Origin: Conchocele bisecta
Lineage: Eukaryota > Mollusca > Bivalvia > Lucinida > Thyasiridae
Assembly: GCA_029237695.1 (NCBI GenBank)
Contig: CM055266.1
Location: 119,836,569 to 119,900,568, forward strand
Direction of reading: 5' to 3'
DNA: 64,000 nt
Shown piece after piece: positions 44,222 to 55,262 of this stretch (position 1 is its first letter; every line of letters starts with the position of its first letter). Position numbers and translations under genes: made by a program. The notes under the pieces are model-generated. The model saw only the letters and a program-made list of their open reading frames with translations, did no database searches and was not told where the DNA came from.

Positions 44222-44412
44222 GTCTAACGATGGGGGTTGGCATCGCCATATTCGGGATCAAGGCGGCAGACGAGTGGGACCTTAAGATGGACTGGGACTA
44301 TGTGACCACTGGTCGGTTTGGCTGGTCATTTTGGGTGGCCGTAGGAGCGACAGGTTCCGCCATGTTTACGTCAGTCGTGTACGGCTGCATGGGCCGGAAA
44401 TACCAGGATTAA
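44222..44412 (+). CDS. Terminal exon of a claudin/PMP22-like membrane protein
   Basis: Last coding exon only, about 63 residues to the TAA at 44410. It starts after a polypyrimidine tract and TTTTCAG, with the intron in phase 1. The peptide runs from a hydrophobic stretch (MGVGIAIFGIKAA) through a charged, tryptophan-containing loop (DEWDLKMDWDYVTTGRFG) to a second membrane stretch (WSFWVAVGATGSAMFTSVVY) and a short basic tail (GRKYQD). This fits TM3, second extracellular loop, TM4 and tail of the four-pass claudin/PMP22 fold, whose members act at cell junctions or as membrane regulators. I see no upstream exons in this orientation; they would have to lie left of 44222, where the sequence is C and A copy 2. 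The stop codon coincides with the edge of an M7 MITE. Family assignment rests on topology and is not certain. Confidence 0.5.
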
Positions 44413-44624
44413 CGGTTACACCGCGCAATTACAATTGTCGTCTGCTGTTTATTTTTTATTTTGCATTTTCTCTCATCAAAAGCATGGTTTAGACAACACT
44501 TTAGAATCATTTCCGTTGGAAATGATTCTAAAGTATTGTCAAATCATGTTTACATTTAGAAACAAGACAAAAACAAAAATAACATCAGACGATAAGTTTA
44601 CGTTTCCCGCGTGTTTAGGGTTAA
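44409..44624. mobile_element. M7 MITE abutting the exon, contig 2 copy
   Basis: Inverted counterpart of 18312-18525. Confidence 0.75.
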
Positions 44625-44760
44625 CATACAACGTAGATTGGCGTACAGGTTGCTGGAGAAGACAGTAAATCTGGTTTTCTTTGGGTTTTTCACAGGAAAC
44701 TGAAAAATATCGAAAAAACGTATCGCCTCCAGTATAAGTGTAGTAGAAACTAAACCATCA

Positions 44761-44930
44761 GGGCCCGGTTGTTCAAAAACATCCGTTAGCTTAACGGACT
44801 GTTAAATCCTTAACTGAATGGTTAAAATCTCTGTTTTAACATAGATTTTAACCATTCAGTTAAGGATTTAACAGTCCGTTAAGGATTTAACAGTCCGTTA
44901 AGCTAACTGGTGTTTTGAACAACCGGGCCC
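44761..44930. mobile_element. M9 foldback, contig 2 copy
   Basis: Inverted counterpart of 18008-18176. Confidence 0.85.
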
Positions 44931-45209
44931 TGGTGATCTTTTTTCTGGCACCTGTACTATTTTTATTCTTATTCTTTTAAAGTATATCATTTTACGGTTA
45001 CCACTATTTGAAGCGTTTCCGTCAAACGTTTCAAACGAAACACGTGTCATGATATATACAATATGGCATTTTGTGTAAGTAACCTTGTGCCCGTTTCACT
45101 AAACTTCGTACGACTACGAAGTTCGTAAGTGCAAAACTAAAATGAGTTTGAGAAATCTTTGGTGGAGTTGTTCAGATTTAATGCCCCATGTAGGTGGAAA
45201 ATGGCGGCA

Positions 45210-45463
45210 TTAACCCTTACACCGCTATCTTAATTTTTTGTCGTCTGCTGTTTATTTTCTATTTTACATTTTTATCATCAAAAACGTGCTTTGACAGCAC
45301 TTTAGAATACTTTACAACAATGCTTTGACAGCATTTTAGAATCATTTTCATTTGAAATGATTCTGAAGTGCTGTCAAACCATGTTTTTATTGAGAAATAT
45401 GGCAATATATAAAAGCAACAGCAGACGACAATGTTGTGTTGTATAGCGGTCTAATGGTTTAAT
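45210..45463. mobile_element. M7 MITE, contig 2 copy
   Basis: Inverted counterpart of 17487-17735. Confidence 0.8.
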
Positions 45464-45713
45464 TAACCACGTTAAATGCGTGGAAATGAATTTTTATAGA
45501 AATAAAATGTTCGTACGAACCATTTATTTTTTTTTTATCGTTGGCGAAACGTTTAGTGAAATAGGGCCGCTGGTGGTAGGCTTCAAGGGCATTATTTTAG
45601 GAGCTTTTGTTTCTATGACATATTTGGTTGAGGGGGGTCTGATTCGATTCTTAGAGAGATTATCCAATGGCGGTCACAAGGAGAAGATTTAAGAGATGCG
45701 TTTAAAATATTTC

Positions 45714-46213
45714 NNNNNNNNNNNNNNNNNNNNNNNNNNNNNNNNNNNNNNNNNNNNNNNNNNNNNNNNNNNNNNNNNNNNNNNNNNNNNNNNNNNNNNN
45801 NNNNNNNNNNNNNNNNNNNNNNNNNNNNNNNNNNNNNNNNNNNNNNNNNNNNNNNNNNNNNNNNNNNNNNNNNNNNNNNNNNNNNNNNNNNNNNNNNNNN
45901 NNNNNNNNNNNNNNNNNNNNNNNNNNNNNNNNNNNNNNNNNNNNNNNNNNNNNNNNNNNNNNNNNNNNNNNNNNNNNNNNNNNNNNNNNNNNNNNNNNNN
46001 NNNNNNNNNNNNNNNNNNNNNNNNNNNNNNNNNNNNNNNNNNNNNNNNNNNNNNNNNNNNNNNNNNNNNNNNNNNNNNNNNNNNNNNNNNNNNNNNNNNN
46101 NNNNNNNNNNNNNNNNNNNNNNNNNNNNNNNNNNNNNNNNNNNNNNNNNNNNNNNNNNNNNNNNNNNNNNNNNNNNNNNNNNNNNNNNNNNNNNNNNNNN
46201 NNNNNNNNNNNNN
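45714..46213. other. Assembly gap of 500 N
   Basis: Exactly 500 unknown bases. The base before it begins the reverse complement of the sequence that starts after it, so the gap sits at the centre of a perfect inverted arrangement. Confidence 0.99.
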
Positions 46214-46331
46214 GAAATATTTTAAACGCATCTCTTAATTCTCCTTGTGACCGCCATTGGAGAATCTCACTAAGAATCGTCACACCAAATATGTCATAGA
46301 ACAAAAGCTCTAAAATGCTGAGCTACACCAG

Positions 46332-46785
46332 CGGCCCATTTCACTAAACTTCGCACGATAAAAAAATGTTCGTACGAATATTTCTATAAATTCATTTCAC
46401 GCATTAACGTGGTTAATTAACCATTAGACCGCTACACACAACATTGTCGTCTGCTGTTGCTTTTATATATTGCCATATTTCTCAATAAAAACATGGTTTG
46501 ACAGCACTTCAGAATCATTTCCAATGAAAATGATTCTAAAATGCTGTCAAAGCATTGTTGTAAAGTATTCTAAAGTGCTGTCAAAGCACGTTTTTGATGA
46601 TAAAAATGTAAAATAGAAAATAAACAGCAGACGACAAAAAATTAAGATAGCGGTGTAAGGGTTAATGCCGCCATTTTCCACCTACATGGGGCATTAAATC
46701 TGAACAACTCCACCAAAGATTTCTCAAACTCATTTTAGTTTTGCACTTACGAACTTCGTAGTCGTACGAAGTTTAGTGAAACGGG
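46332..46785. mobile_element. M6-ended element interrupted by M7, contig 3 copy
   Basis: Counterpart of 17403-17856; M7 lies at 46416-46664. Confidence 0.65.
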
Positions 46786-46937
46786 CACAAGGTTACTTAC
46801 ACAAAATGCCATATTGTATATATCATGACACGTGTTTCGTTTGAAACGTTTGACGGAAACGCTTCAAATAGTGGTAACCGTAAAATGATATACTTTGAAT
46901 AAGAAAAATAGTACAGGTGCCAGAAAAAAGATCACCA

Positions 46938-47106
46938 GGGCCCGGTTGTTCAAAACACCAGTTAGCTTAACGGACTGTTAAATCCTTAACGGACTGTTAA
47001 ATCCTTAACTGAATGGTTAAAATCTATGTTAAAACAGAGATTTTAACCATTCAGTTAAGGATTTAACAGTCCGTTAAGCTAACGGATGTTTTGAACAACC
47101 GGGCCC
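46938..47106. mobile_element. M9 foldback, contig 3 copy
   Basis: Counterpart of 18008-18176. Confidence 0.85.
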
Positions 47107-47240
47107 TGATGGTTTAGTTTCTACTACACTTATACTGGAGGCGATACGTTTTTTCGATATTTTTCAGTTTCCTGTGAAAAACCCAAAGAAAACCAGATTT
47201 ACTGTCTTCTCCAGCAACCTGTACGCCAATCTACGTTGTA

Positions 47241-47454
47241 TGTTAACCCTAAACACGCGGGAAACGTAACTTATCGTCTGATGTTATTTTTGTTTTGTCT
47301 TGTTTCTAAATGTAAACATGATTTGACAATACTTTAGAATCATTTCCAACGGAAATGATTCTAAAGTGTTGTCAAACCATGCTTTTGATGAGAGAAAATG
47401 CAAAATAAAAAATAAACAGCAGACGACAATTGTAATTGCGCGGTGTAACCGTTA
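47241..47454. mobile_element. M7 MITE abutting the exon, contig 3 copy
   Basis: Counterpart of 18312-18525. Confidence 0.75.
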
Positions 47455-47642
47455 ATCCTGGTATTTCCGGCCCATGCAGCCGTACACGACTGACGTAAAC
47501 ATGGCGGAACCTGTCGCTCCTACGGCCACCCAAAATGACCAGCCAAACCGACCAGTGGTCACATAGTCCCAGTCCATCTTAAGGTCCCACTCGTCTGCCG
47601 CCTTGATCCCGAATATGGCGATGCCAACCCCCATCGTTAGAC
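47452..47642 (-). CDS. Terminal exon of a claudin/PMP22-like membrane protein
   Basis: Intact minus-strand copy, with the same peptide as 44222-44412 and the same TTTTCAG acceptor in phase 1. Upstream exons would lie at higher coordinates. FB2 begins only ~35 bp upstream of the acceptor, so if the gene is expressed the last intron contains this foldback. I could not identify earlier exons within segment B. It could instead be a processed fragment or an orphan exon. Confidence 0.5.
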
Positions 47643-47681
47643 CTGAAAACAAGACCGAACAACACGGTTATTAACGGTTAC

Positions 47682-49296
47682 TACGGAGCGCCAAGTGGGA
47701 CAAGGCTCAATTTTGTCAACAAAATTCATTTTTGTGCCACAAAATTCAATTATGTGTCACAAAATTCACTTTTGTGCCACAAAACTCAATTCTGTGTCAC
47801 AAAATTCAATTCTGTGTCACAAAATTCACTTTCGTGCCACAAAATTCACTTTTGTGTAACAAAATTCAATTCTGTGTCACACAATTCAATTCTGTGTCAC
47901 AAAATTCAATTCTGTCAATTATGTGTAACAAAATTCAATTCTGCACACGCATGTAAGAAGGACTACCATTGGTCAGATACTGCACTGGAGAAATGGGTCG
48001 CGGTCGCCGATCTACACATTCAATGTCGATGATTCATTTCTCATTCTGCCGATGATTCATTTCTCATTCTGCCATTTTGCTTCAACTATCTCCAAACAGT
48101 CAAACGTTGACAAACCCATTCGTATTTAAACTCATTTGCGTTATAATTGTACACATAATTCATGTACATGTAGATCTCCCGCGAGTACTGACGTCATTTA
48201 TTGTGTATCGCAAGGTACATCTGCCCCAGTTAAATCAATAATACACGCGCTGTGGCCTGTGTTCTGACTGCTGTCTGTGTTTGTATAAACAGAATGTGTG
48301 TATTGGGCCATTTGAGGAAACCATTTGTAGTATTTGTGTAGATACCATGGATACTAAGATGGTGTATACTGTAAATAATGCATGTAGACACATAGTTGCG
48401 AACACGTAACTTCGCAACTAGTAGACACAGATCCAATACCATTTGTTTCACAAGGTTAGATCTACTGTTAGAATACGACGTCATCTAATTTCATTTTCGA
48501 GCATAAAACGTTACCTGATAAATAGAATACCAGGCCAGTGTATTTTAATATCAAGTTTATCAGGCTCGGCTCGGAAACGGTAGGAATTCCTCGGCAAGCC
48601 TCGTAATTCCTACGCGTTTCCTAGCCTTGCCTGATAAACTTGATATCAAAATACACTAGCCTGGTATTCTCTATATATGGGCATGCTCTCAGGTCTAGCT
48701 ATGTCCCGGCTACTTTATGTTTTGACCCTGTTTACATAATTGAGGGAAAATTCTGAATATTTTTCTTATTTCTCCTTCAAAGTATATATGCTTATATGGT
48801 GTGACCACTCATTTGTAATCATAATAATAACCAAAATAACTGTCCATAAAGAAGTATAATATTGATATATTGGGTTATATTTTCGCATTGAAATATTTAA
48901 ACCTGCAAGTGTACTCCACCATCTAGTAAAATGGACTAAGACCGATCTCAACCAATCAACGTAGAGATGATATAGACTATCCTACGCAAACTAATTTTTG
49001 TGGACAAAAATGAATTCTGTCCCACAAAACTGAATTTTCTTCACAAAACTCAATTCTGTCTTACAAAATTGAATCCTTTATAACAAAAATGAATTTTGTA
49101 TACGAAACGTATGCAGAATTGAATTTTGTGACACAGAATTGAATTTTGTGACACAGAATTGACAGAATTGAATTTGTGAATTGAATTTTGTGACACAGAA
49201 TTGAATTTTGTGACACAGAATTGAATTTTGTAATTTTTAGTGTTACAAAACTCAATTTTGTACACATAATTAACCTGTCCTGCATGGCGCCCCGTA
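47682..49296. mobile_element. Foldback FB2, contig 3 copy
   Basis: Same ends, and GTTAC on both sides (47677-47681, 49297-49301). Shorter than copy 1 by about 32 bp through changes in the 20-bp repeat arms (47705-47945; 48990-49265). Confidence 0.85.
48524..48670. mobile_element. M12b hairpin, contig 3 copy
   Basis: Counterpart of 19625-19777. Confidence 0.75.
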
Positions 49297-49311
49297 GTTA
49301 CAATGATGAAT

Positions 49312-49497
49312 AAAATATTGTCGTCTGCTGTTTACTTTTTAAAATGAAATATTGTCGTCTGCTATTTAATTTTTAAAATTTAACACATAGTTTTACAGCA
49401 GATTAGACTCATTCCCAATGGAAATGATTCTAAACTGCTGCCAGACAATGTTTTTACGACAATTTTCGTGTCCCACATGTTAATGGTTAAATTGCAT
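49312..49497. mobile_element. M7 MITE, diverged, contig 3 copy
   Basis: Counterpart of 20416-20600. Confidence 0.6.
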
Positions 49498-49732
49498 GGA
49501 GATACTACATTGTTTTGGATATGCCGCTAATAGCACCATTGAGAGCTTTTCGCAGTGACGTGGCCTAATTTCTTATGACATCATCACGCAATGTAAGTGA
49601 AACAAAATATCACCGCTGGCGAGTCATCATGAACAAAACGCAGAACAAAACGCCAATCAAGCTACAGAGACAATGGCATTGACGGATGACCCCTTTGAAC
49701 CCGAAAGCCCACTATAGCATGGTTTGCAAACA

Positions 49733-49785
49733 GTGCAGATCCAGATGAGCCGGCTCGTAACGAGCCGTCTCATCAGGATCTGCAC
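49733..49785. repeat. Hairpin, contig 3 copy
   Basis: Counterpart of 20836-20888. Confidence 0.75.
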
Positions 49786-50100
49786 TTTTTGCAAGTAATT
49801 TTCATATTTTTTTAGAACAAAAACACCCCATTTTCATAAATGGACTAATCTGAAAATCATTTTGTGATTTTTGGATTGGTCGGAAAATTAGGATATCACA
49901 GTCCGATATGCTAGAAACAAAATTGCTACCCCGATCCATACCTCTCGCGAGATAACATATCGGAGGCGAATTATTGTAGCTACCGATATACGAGTACGAA
50001 TATTTTCTACTGACAAACCGACAGGGTAAACTCCACATCGATGGCAACATTGACGTATTACGTACGTGTACATCTGCATTTTGATCTGCATCTGTTTTTA

Positions 50101-50128
50101 TTAGCCGATCTATTTATAGATCGGCTAA
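50101..50128. repeat. 28-bp palindrome, contig 3 copy
   Basis: Counterpart of 21478-21505. Confidence 0.7.
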
Positions 50129-50484
50129 TATATTGGTCATCCATCGAATTCTGAAAAAGTTTGTAGCAACCCTTTTCTCCGCAATCGGTAATCTACGAAC
50201 GCGAATTTTGCTGTATCACTTCCAAATTGCATCAATCGATAAAGTTTGCATTTTTGGCAATTATCTCCGTTTAAAACTTTAAATATAGCCAAATAACACA
50301 ATTTTGAATACGTAATGAGCTGAACGCCGGAAGAGATTGAACCCGGAAGTTGTTGTTGTTGAAGTCCATAGTTGGCTCTAATGGCCATATACGCCAACAT
50401 ACGCCGATTATTGGGCTAATTTAAAGCTTTTATTTATTAAACAGAACAAGTTTCAGCCACGTATAATCGCGTAAAATGTGTTTA

Positions 50485-50736
50485 TTCGGCTAATTTATAA
50501 TCGACCTCTGCTCAAAATCTCCTCCGACTAGCAACCCCAGCATCTCGGGTTTATCCCATTGGATCGCGTATGCGCGTCATTTGACGCTAGTTAATATTCA
50601 CAAAATTTTCCACCAATCAAAACGAAGAATTGCCCTTCATAGCGAACTTTGATTTGTTTACGTATCATACAGGGATGGCAGGGATGCATCCAGCACGCGC
50701 GATTGCTGCAATCCCCCTTAATTATTGTCAATGCCG
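50485..50736. other. ~250-bp block absent from contig 1
   Basis: Contig 1 reads from GTGTTTAT directly into CCGCAAATTATTG (near 21870). The block starts TCGGCTAATTTATAATCG, reminiscent of the palindrome at 50101, so it may be part of an element or a deletion in contig 1. No coding signal. Confidence 0.75.
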
Positions 50737-51054
50737 CAAATTATTGATTGTCTTGCGCCCGACATCGCGCAACAAATCACGGATGGGCCCCTTTTTAAAT
50801 GACCAGTGCGCACATTAAAAAAACGTAATTGACTATTTAAACGCGCTGCGTATTTAAATCATTGGAAGGCGTGCAGTTCAATCGAGTTTGTGCGGCCGTT
50901 GAACGTAAGCTTCGAGTCGATTTAAACCATTTAGATCGATAAACAAGGGATAAACAAGTGACAACGTTAACCTGTTATGTTCCATTAAGAAGTAATAAGC
51001 TTATGGCAAATCATATTACTTTGGGGCCGAGCTACTAAAGTGACTGGTGTGGCA

Positions 51055-51178
51055 TGGAAATATTGAGTTCTGATTTTGGGAATTTTCCTCATCGTGGACC
51101 CGTTTAATGCGGGATAGTACAACCCGTTGGCCCGGCCTTAAATGACCTTAGCTGTTGATAGGCCGTTAAACACCAATA
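51055..51178 (+). mobile_element. M15 retroelement 3' tail, contig 3 copy
   Basis: Counterpart of 22194-22318; here it reads GATAGGCCGTTAAAC. Confidence 0.6.
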
Positions 51179-51546
51179 CTCACTCGCTCATTCATTCCCC
51201 CCCCCCCCCCCCCCGAGACTCAGTAACTACTAAAATGCGGACATATATTGAACCCTGATTTGATCGGCTAATAACATCATGCTCTGCATGACTTTTCATT
51301 TCATTGGTTGGGGTCCATTGAAGTTACTCGTGACGTAGTATATATTATTTTCAACATTTGCATCGATACATTGTTGCAAAATATACCGTGTCTATCCACA
51401 AGCGTACGTCTAAATAACTGTTTTAGATAAACTAATCAACTTTTTGTTTTTGTAGATACGGCATTATGGACATTCGCCGACAACTATCATTGCGACGACA
51501 CAATATAAGTACATGCAATGTACAATAAAACATCGAGCACACTCGA

Positions 51547-52080
51547 TATAACATTGGTGCATGTAAACAAGAAACGTTATAACATGGATGCAACCTACGA
51601 TAAGAATATGCGCTTTCTAATATTGGTTAATCGCAACCATAGCGCTCACCTACGATAAGAATATGCGCTTTCCAATATTGTTTAATCGCGACCATAGCGC
51701 TCACCTACGATACGAATATGCGCTTTCTAATATTGGTTAATCGCAACCATAGCGCTCACCTACGATAAGAATATGCGCTTTCTAATATTGGTTAATCGCA
51801 ACCATAGCGCTCACCTACGATAAGAATATGCGCTTTCTAATATTGGTTAATCGCAACCATAGCGCTCACCTACGATAAGAATATGCGCTTTCTAATATTG
51901 GTTAATCGCAACCATAGCGCTCACCTACGATAAGAATATGCGCTTTCTAATATTGTTTAATCGCGACCATAGCGCTCACGAGCGCTATGGTCGCGATTAA
52001 ACAATATTAGAAAGCGCATATTCTTATCGTAGGTTACATCCATGTTATAACGTTTCTTGTTTACATGCACCAATGTTATA
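51547..52080. repeat. Palindrome with 55-bp VNTR (7 units)
   Basis: Counterpart of 22680-23103 with seven direct units (51594, 51649, 51704, 51759, 51814, 51869, 51924) and one inverted unit from 51979. Confidence 0.95.
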
Positions 52081-52123
52081 ACTTTCCTTCTTTACATGCA
52101 TCCACCTTATAACGTTTTTTTGT

Positions 52124-53640
52124 CTACATGCATTGATGGTAAAACGTTTCTTGTTTACATTCATCTATGTTATATGTTTTCTTATTTACGTGCATTCATG
52201 GCATACCTTTGTTCTTGTTTTGTTCTAACTGTTCATGTTTACTTGCATCCATGTTATAACGTTTCTGGTTTACATGCAACCATGTTATAATTGTTCTCGT
52301 ATACATGCATTCATCTCATGGCTTTTCACGCTAACATGTAGTCATGTTACAACTTTTCTGGTTTACATACATTCAACTTTTATTGTTTGCATGTAGCAAT
52401 GTGATACTGTTCCTTCTTATTTACATGTATCCATGTTATACTTTTTCTGGCTTATATGCATCCATGATATAACCTTTCCGGTTTATCCATGCTATAATTT
52501 GTCCAGTTTACATGTATCCATGCTATAATTTGTCCAGTTTACATGTATCCATGTTATACTTTTTCTGGCTTATATGCATCCATGATATAACCTTTCCGGT
52601 TTATCCATGCTATAATTTGTCCATTTACATGTATCCATGTTATAATGTGTCCAGTATATGTACCATGCCCTTATAATGTCCTTTACATGTATCCATGTTA
52701 ATGTCCAGTTTACATGTATCCATGTTAATATGTCCATTTACATATCCATGTTATAATGTCCAGTTTACATGTATCCATGTTATAATGTGTCCAGTTTACA
52801 TGTATCCATGTTATAATGTGTCCAGTTTACATGTATCCATGTTATAATGTGTCCAGTTTAATTTTTATCCATGTATCCATGTTCCAGTTTAACATTGTAT
52901 CCATGTAATTTTAATTGTGGTTCCATTTACATGTATCCATGTTATAAACTGTCCAGTTTACATGTATCCATGTTATTTGTCCACGGTTTGTACAATGGTT
53001 TACATGATCCCATTGTTTAACTTGTCCGGTTTCCATATCCAATCCATGGTATAACCTTTCAGATTTACATGCATCCATGTTATAACCTTTCCGGTTTACA
53101 TGTATCCATGTTATACTTTGTCCAATTTACATGTATCCATGTTATAATTTGTCCAGTTTACATGTATCCATGTTATAATTTGTCCAGTTTACATGTATCC
53201 ATGTTATAATTTGTCCAGTTTACATGTATCCATGTTATAACGTGTCCAATTTACATGTATCCATGTTATAATTTGTCCAATTTACATGTATCCATGTTAT
53301 AATTTGTCCAGTTTACATGTATCCATGTTATAACTTGTCCAGTTTACATGTATCCATATTATAACTTGTCCGGTTTACATGTATCCATGGTATAACCTTT
53401 CTGGTTTACATGTATCCATGTTATAACCTTTCCGGTTTACATGTATCCATGTTACAATTTGTCCGGTTAACATGTATCCATGTTATAATTTGTCCGGTTT
53501 ACATGTATCCATGGTATAACCTTTCTAGTTTACATGCATCCATGTTATAACATTTCTGGTTTACATGCATCCATGTTATAGCTTTTCTGGTTTACATGCA
53601 TTCATGTTACAGCTTTTCTTGTTACATTCATCCATTTATA
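52124..53640. repeat. 31-bp minisatellite, contig 3 copy
   Basis: Counterpart of 24403-25450, longer. The middle part (about 52620-53040) is unusually ragged, with many partial units, which looks more like poor consensus than ordinary divergence. Confidence 0.9.
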
Positions 53641-53748
53641 TCTTGTTTACAACCTGCGGGCAACACTGCGCAATTGTCTATCTCCTGAGTGACCTTCTAC
53701 GTCTGACTGGCAATTACTGCCAACCATTTGTGACGGTGCCTGGACGAA

Positions 53749-53972
53749 TGGGGCTGGTGGAGGAATGGGGCTGACCATTGTAGATCCAGACCAGCCTGTG
53801 CATCCGCATAGTTTGATCAGGATCTGCATTGCTCGCCATTCCATCAACGAAACACGCGTCATGCTTGCAATAAGCAATATAGATCGTTTTCAGGCTACAT
53901 AAGTGTGCTCTTTGATCAGGCACTACACTGGTCACAAAACCCATAAGCCCAATTTCTCCAGTCACGGCCACA
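53749..53972. mobile_element. M2 MITE, contig 3 copy
   Basis: Counterpart of 25568-25791. Confidence 0.7.
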
Positions 53973-54345
53973 TTTCTGCCTTCCTTATTCTATTATTAGC
54001 GTCATCGACTGAAGCCCCATGTCCCGTGTCGCGAGATAGTCCACAGCATGTTTGTGTCCAGTGTAACCCAACACGTTTGTAACCAGTGTAGACCCGCATC
54101 AGACTGTTAATTCGCGCAGTCTCATCCGTGGCAACGATTTTGGTGATAGTTCTAACAGCATATTTGATACATGTACTTGCCGTTTGCACATAGGCACCGG
54201 GTTTCAGATTTAGCATAACATGATGAATCGGATAAGTAAGTAATCCAATTGTAGATTTATACCGTTTATCACATCTTTGATACATTTTCGAGTTTTGTTT
54301 CTGCATTTACACAAATGGGTAATGTATGGACAAGCGGATGTGATA

Positions 54346-54446
54346 ACAGTTAGATCACGTTCGTCCGCATGTACGAGGAGATAATCCACTCGCTAAAGCT
54401 CGCGGATTATCTCCTCGTACATGCGGACGAACCGTGATCTAACTGT
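54346..54446. repeat. Hairpin H4, arms ~45 bp
   Basis: ACAGTTAGATCACGTTCG to its complement around an asymmetric centre (CTCGCTAAAGCTCGCGG). One extra C interrupts the right arm. Confidence 0.85.
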
Positions 54447-54764
54447 GGCATAACATCGATATTTAATTCTTTAGTATATTCTGAAAATTTGAGCTGTATG
54501 TTTTGCACAATCGATGATTACTAATTTACTTTGATTTTAAATTAATTCAATGAGCGACTGGTTGGAAACATACGAAGGATAATTTGATGATGGGGTTCAC
54601 CCTTACCGGAATCCCTATATCTCTGGTTTACCCATTAGGAACATTTTTTGTTACTGCATAGTTGAATCCGTTATAGCCATTATACAAGTAGTAAAACATT
54701 AATAATCCTATTACTTTTAGGGAGTGGGGCTATATGATTATGGGGCGGTGAGGACCCGGCACCA

Positions 54765-55069
54765 GTAGCCTATTTCACCAAGATTGCAAAGTATACTTTT
54801 CTAGCAAAGTATACTTTGAGGGAGAAATTTTCAATTTTAGGATAAATTTATTAATTTTTATTATACTGAATTTATTACATTATCACAGCCATTTTGGCTG
54901 TGATAATGTAATACATTCAGTATAATAATTATGCATACTTTTAATCATCAAATATATGCAGTTGTTAGTTCTATATGAAATAATTCATTTCAGGAAAAAT
55001 AAATTATTACTCCCTCAAAGTATACTTTGCTAGAAAAGTATACTTTGTAATGTTGGTGAAATAGACTAC
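54765..55069. mobile_element. M5 MITE inserted in a dispersed repeat
   Basis: Complete M5. The flanks (GGACCCGGCACCA left, CCGGTTATTCTAATTT right) match an uninterrupted sequence at 57225-57265, giving a paralogous empty site. Confidence 0.85.
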
Positions 55070-55110
55070 TGATCCGGTTATTCTAATTTAATGGCTAAAT
55101 ATGTTTTTAT

Positions 55111-55247
55111 GTAAATATTCAGTTTTGATTTTGGAACTTTCCCTATATCCATACAAGTGAAATATGGGCTTCGACCCCTCTTAACCTGGCATAAAATGAG
55201 CTTAGCTGTTGACAGGCCGTTAAACTACATTTAATAAATAAACACAC
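55111..55247 (+). mobile_element. M15 retroelement 3' tail
   Basis: TTGATTTTGGAACTTTCCC, then TTAGCTGTTGACAGGCCG and TTAAAC, followed by (AAT/ACAT)n-rich sequence. Confidence 0.6.
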
Positions 55248-55262
55248 AAATACATACATAAA

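Larger units (their letters stand above)
44147..45713 (-). repeat. Partial segment B, copy 2 (inverted, first ~1.5 kb)
   Basis: Reverse complement of about 17283-18790. It contains an intact copy of the claudin-like exon, M7 and M9 copies, and only the outermost ~35 bp of FB2. Its last ~250 bp (45464-45713) carry many extra single bases relative to the other two copies, as in a poorly polished contig end. Confidence 0.9.
46214..54057 (+). repeat. Segment B, copy 3
   Basis: Direct copy of 17283-25875. It lacks the LINE (23149-24402) and a 273-bp block (21007-21279). It has an extra ~250 bp block (about 50485-50736), seven VNTR units where contig 1 has five, and a longer 31-bp minisatellite. 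Confidence 0.95.

Noticed and set aside
45480..45692. 70-codon open frame at the contig 2 end as a second exon
   Set aside because: It begins in an M6 end and is not conserved in the two other copies, which differ by many indels; likely a product of low-quality sequence.
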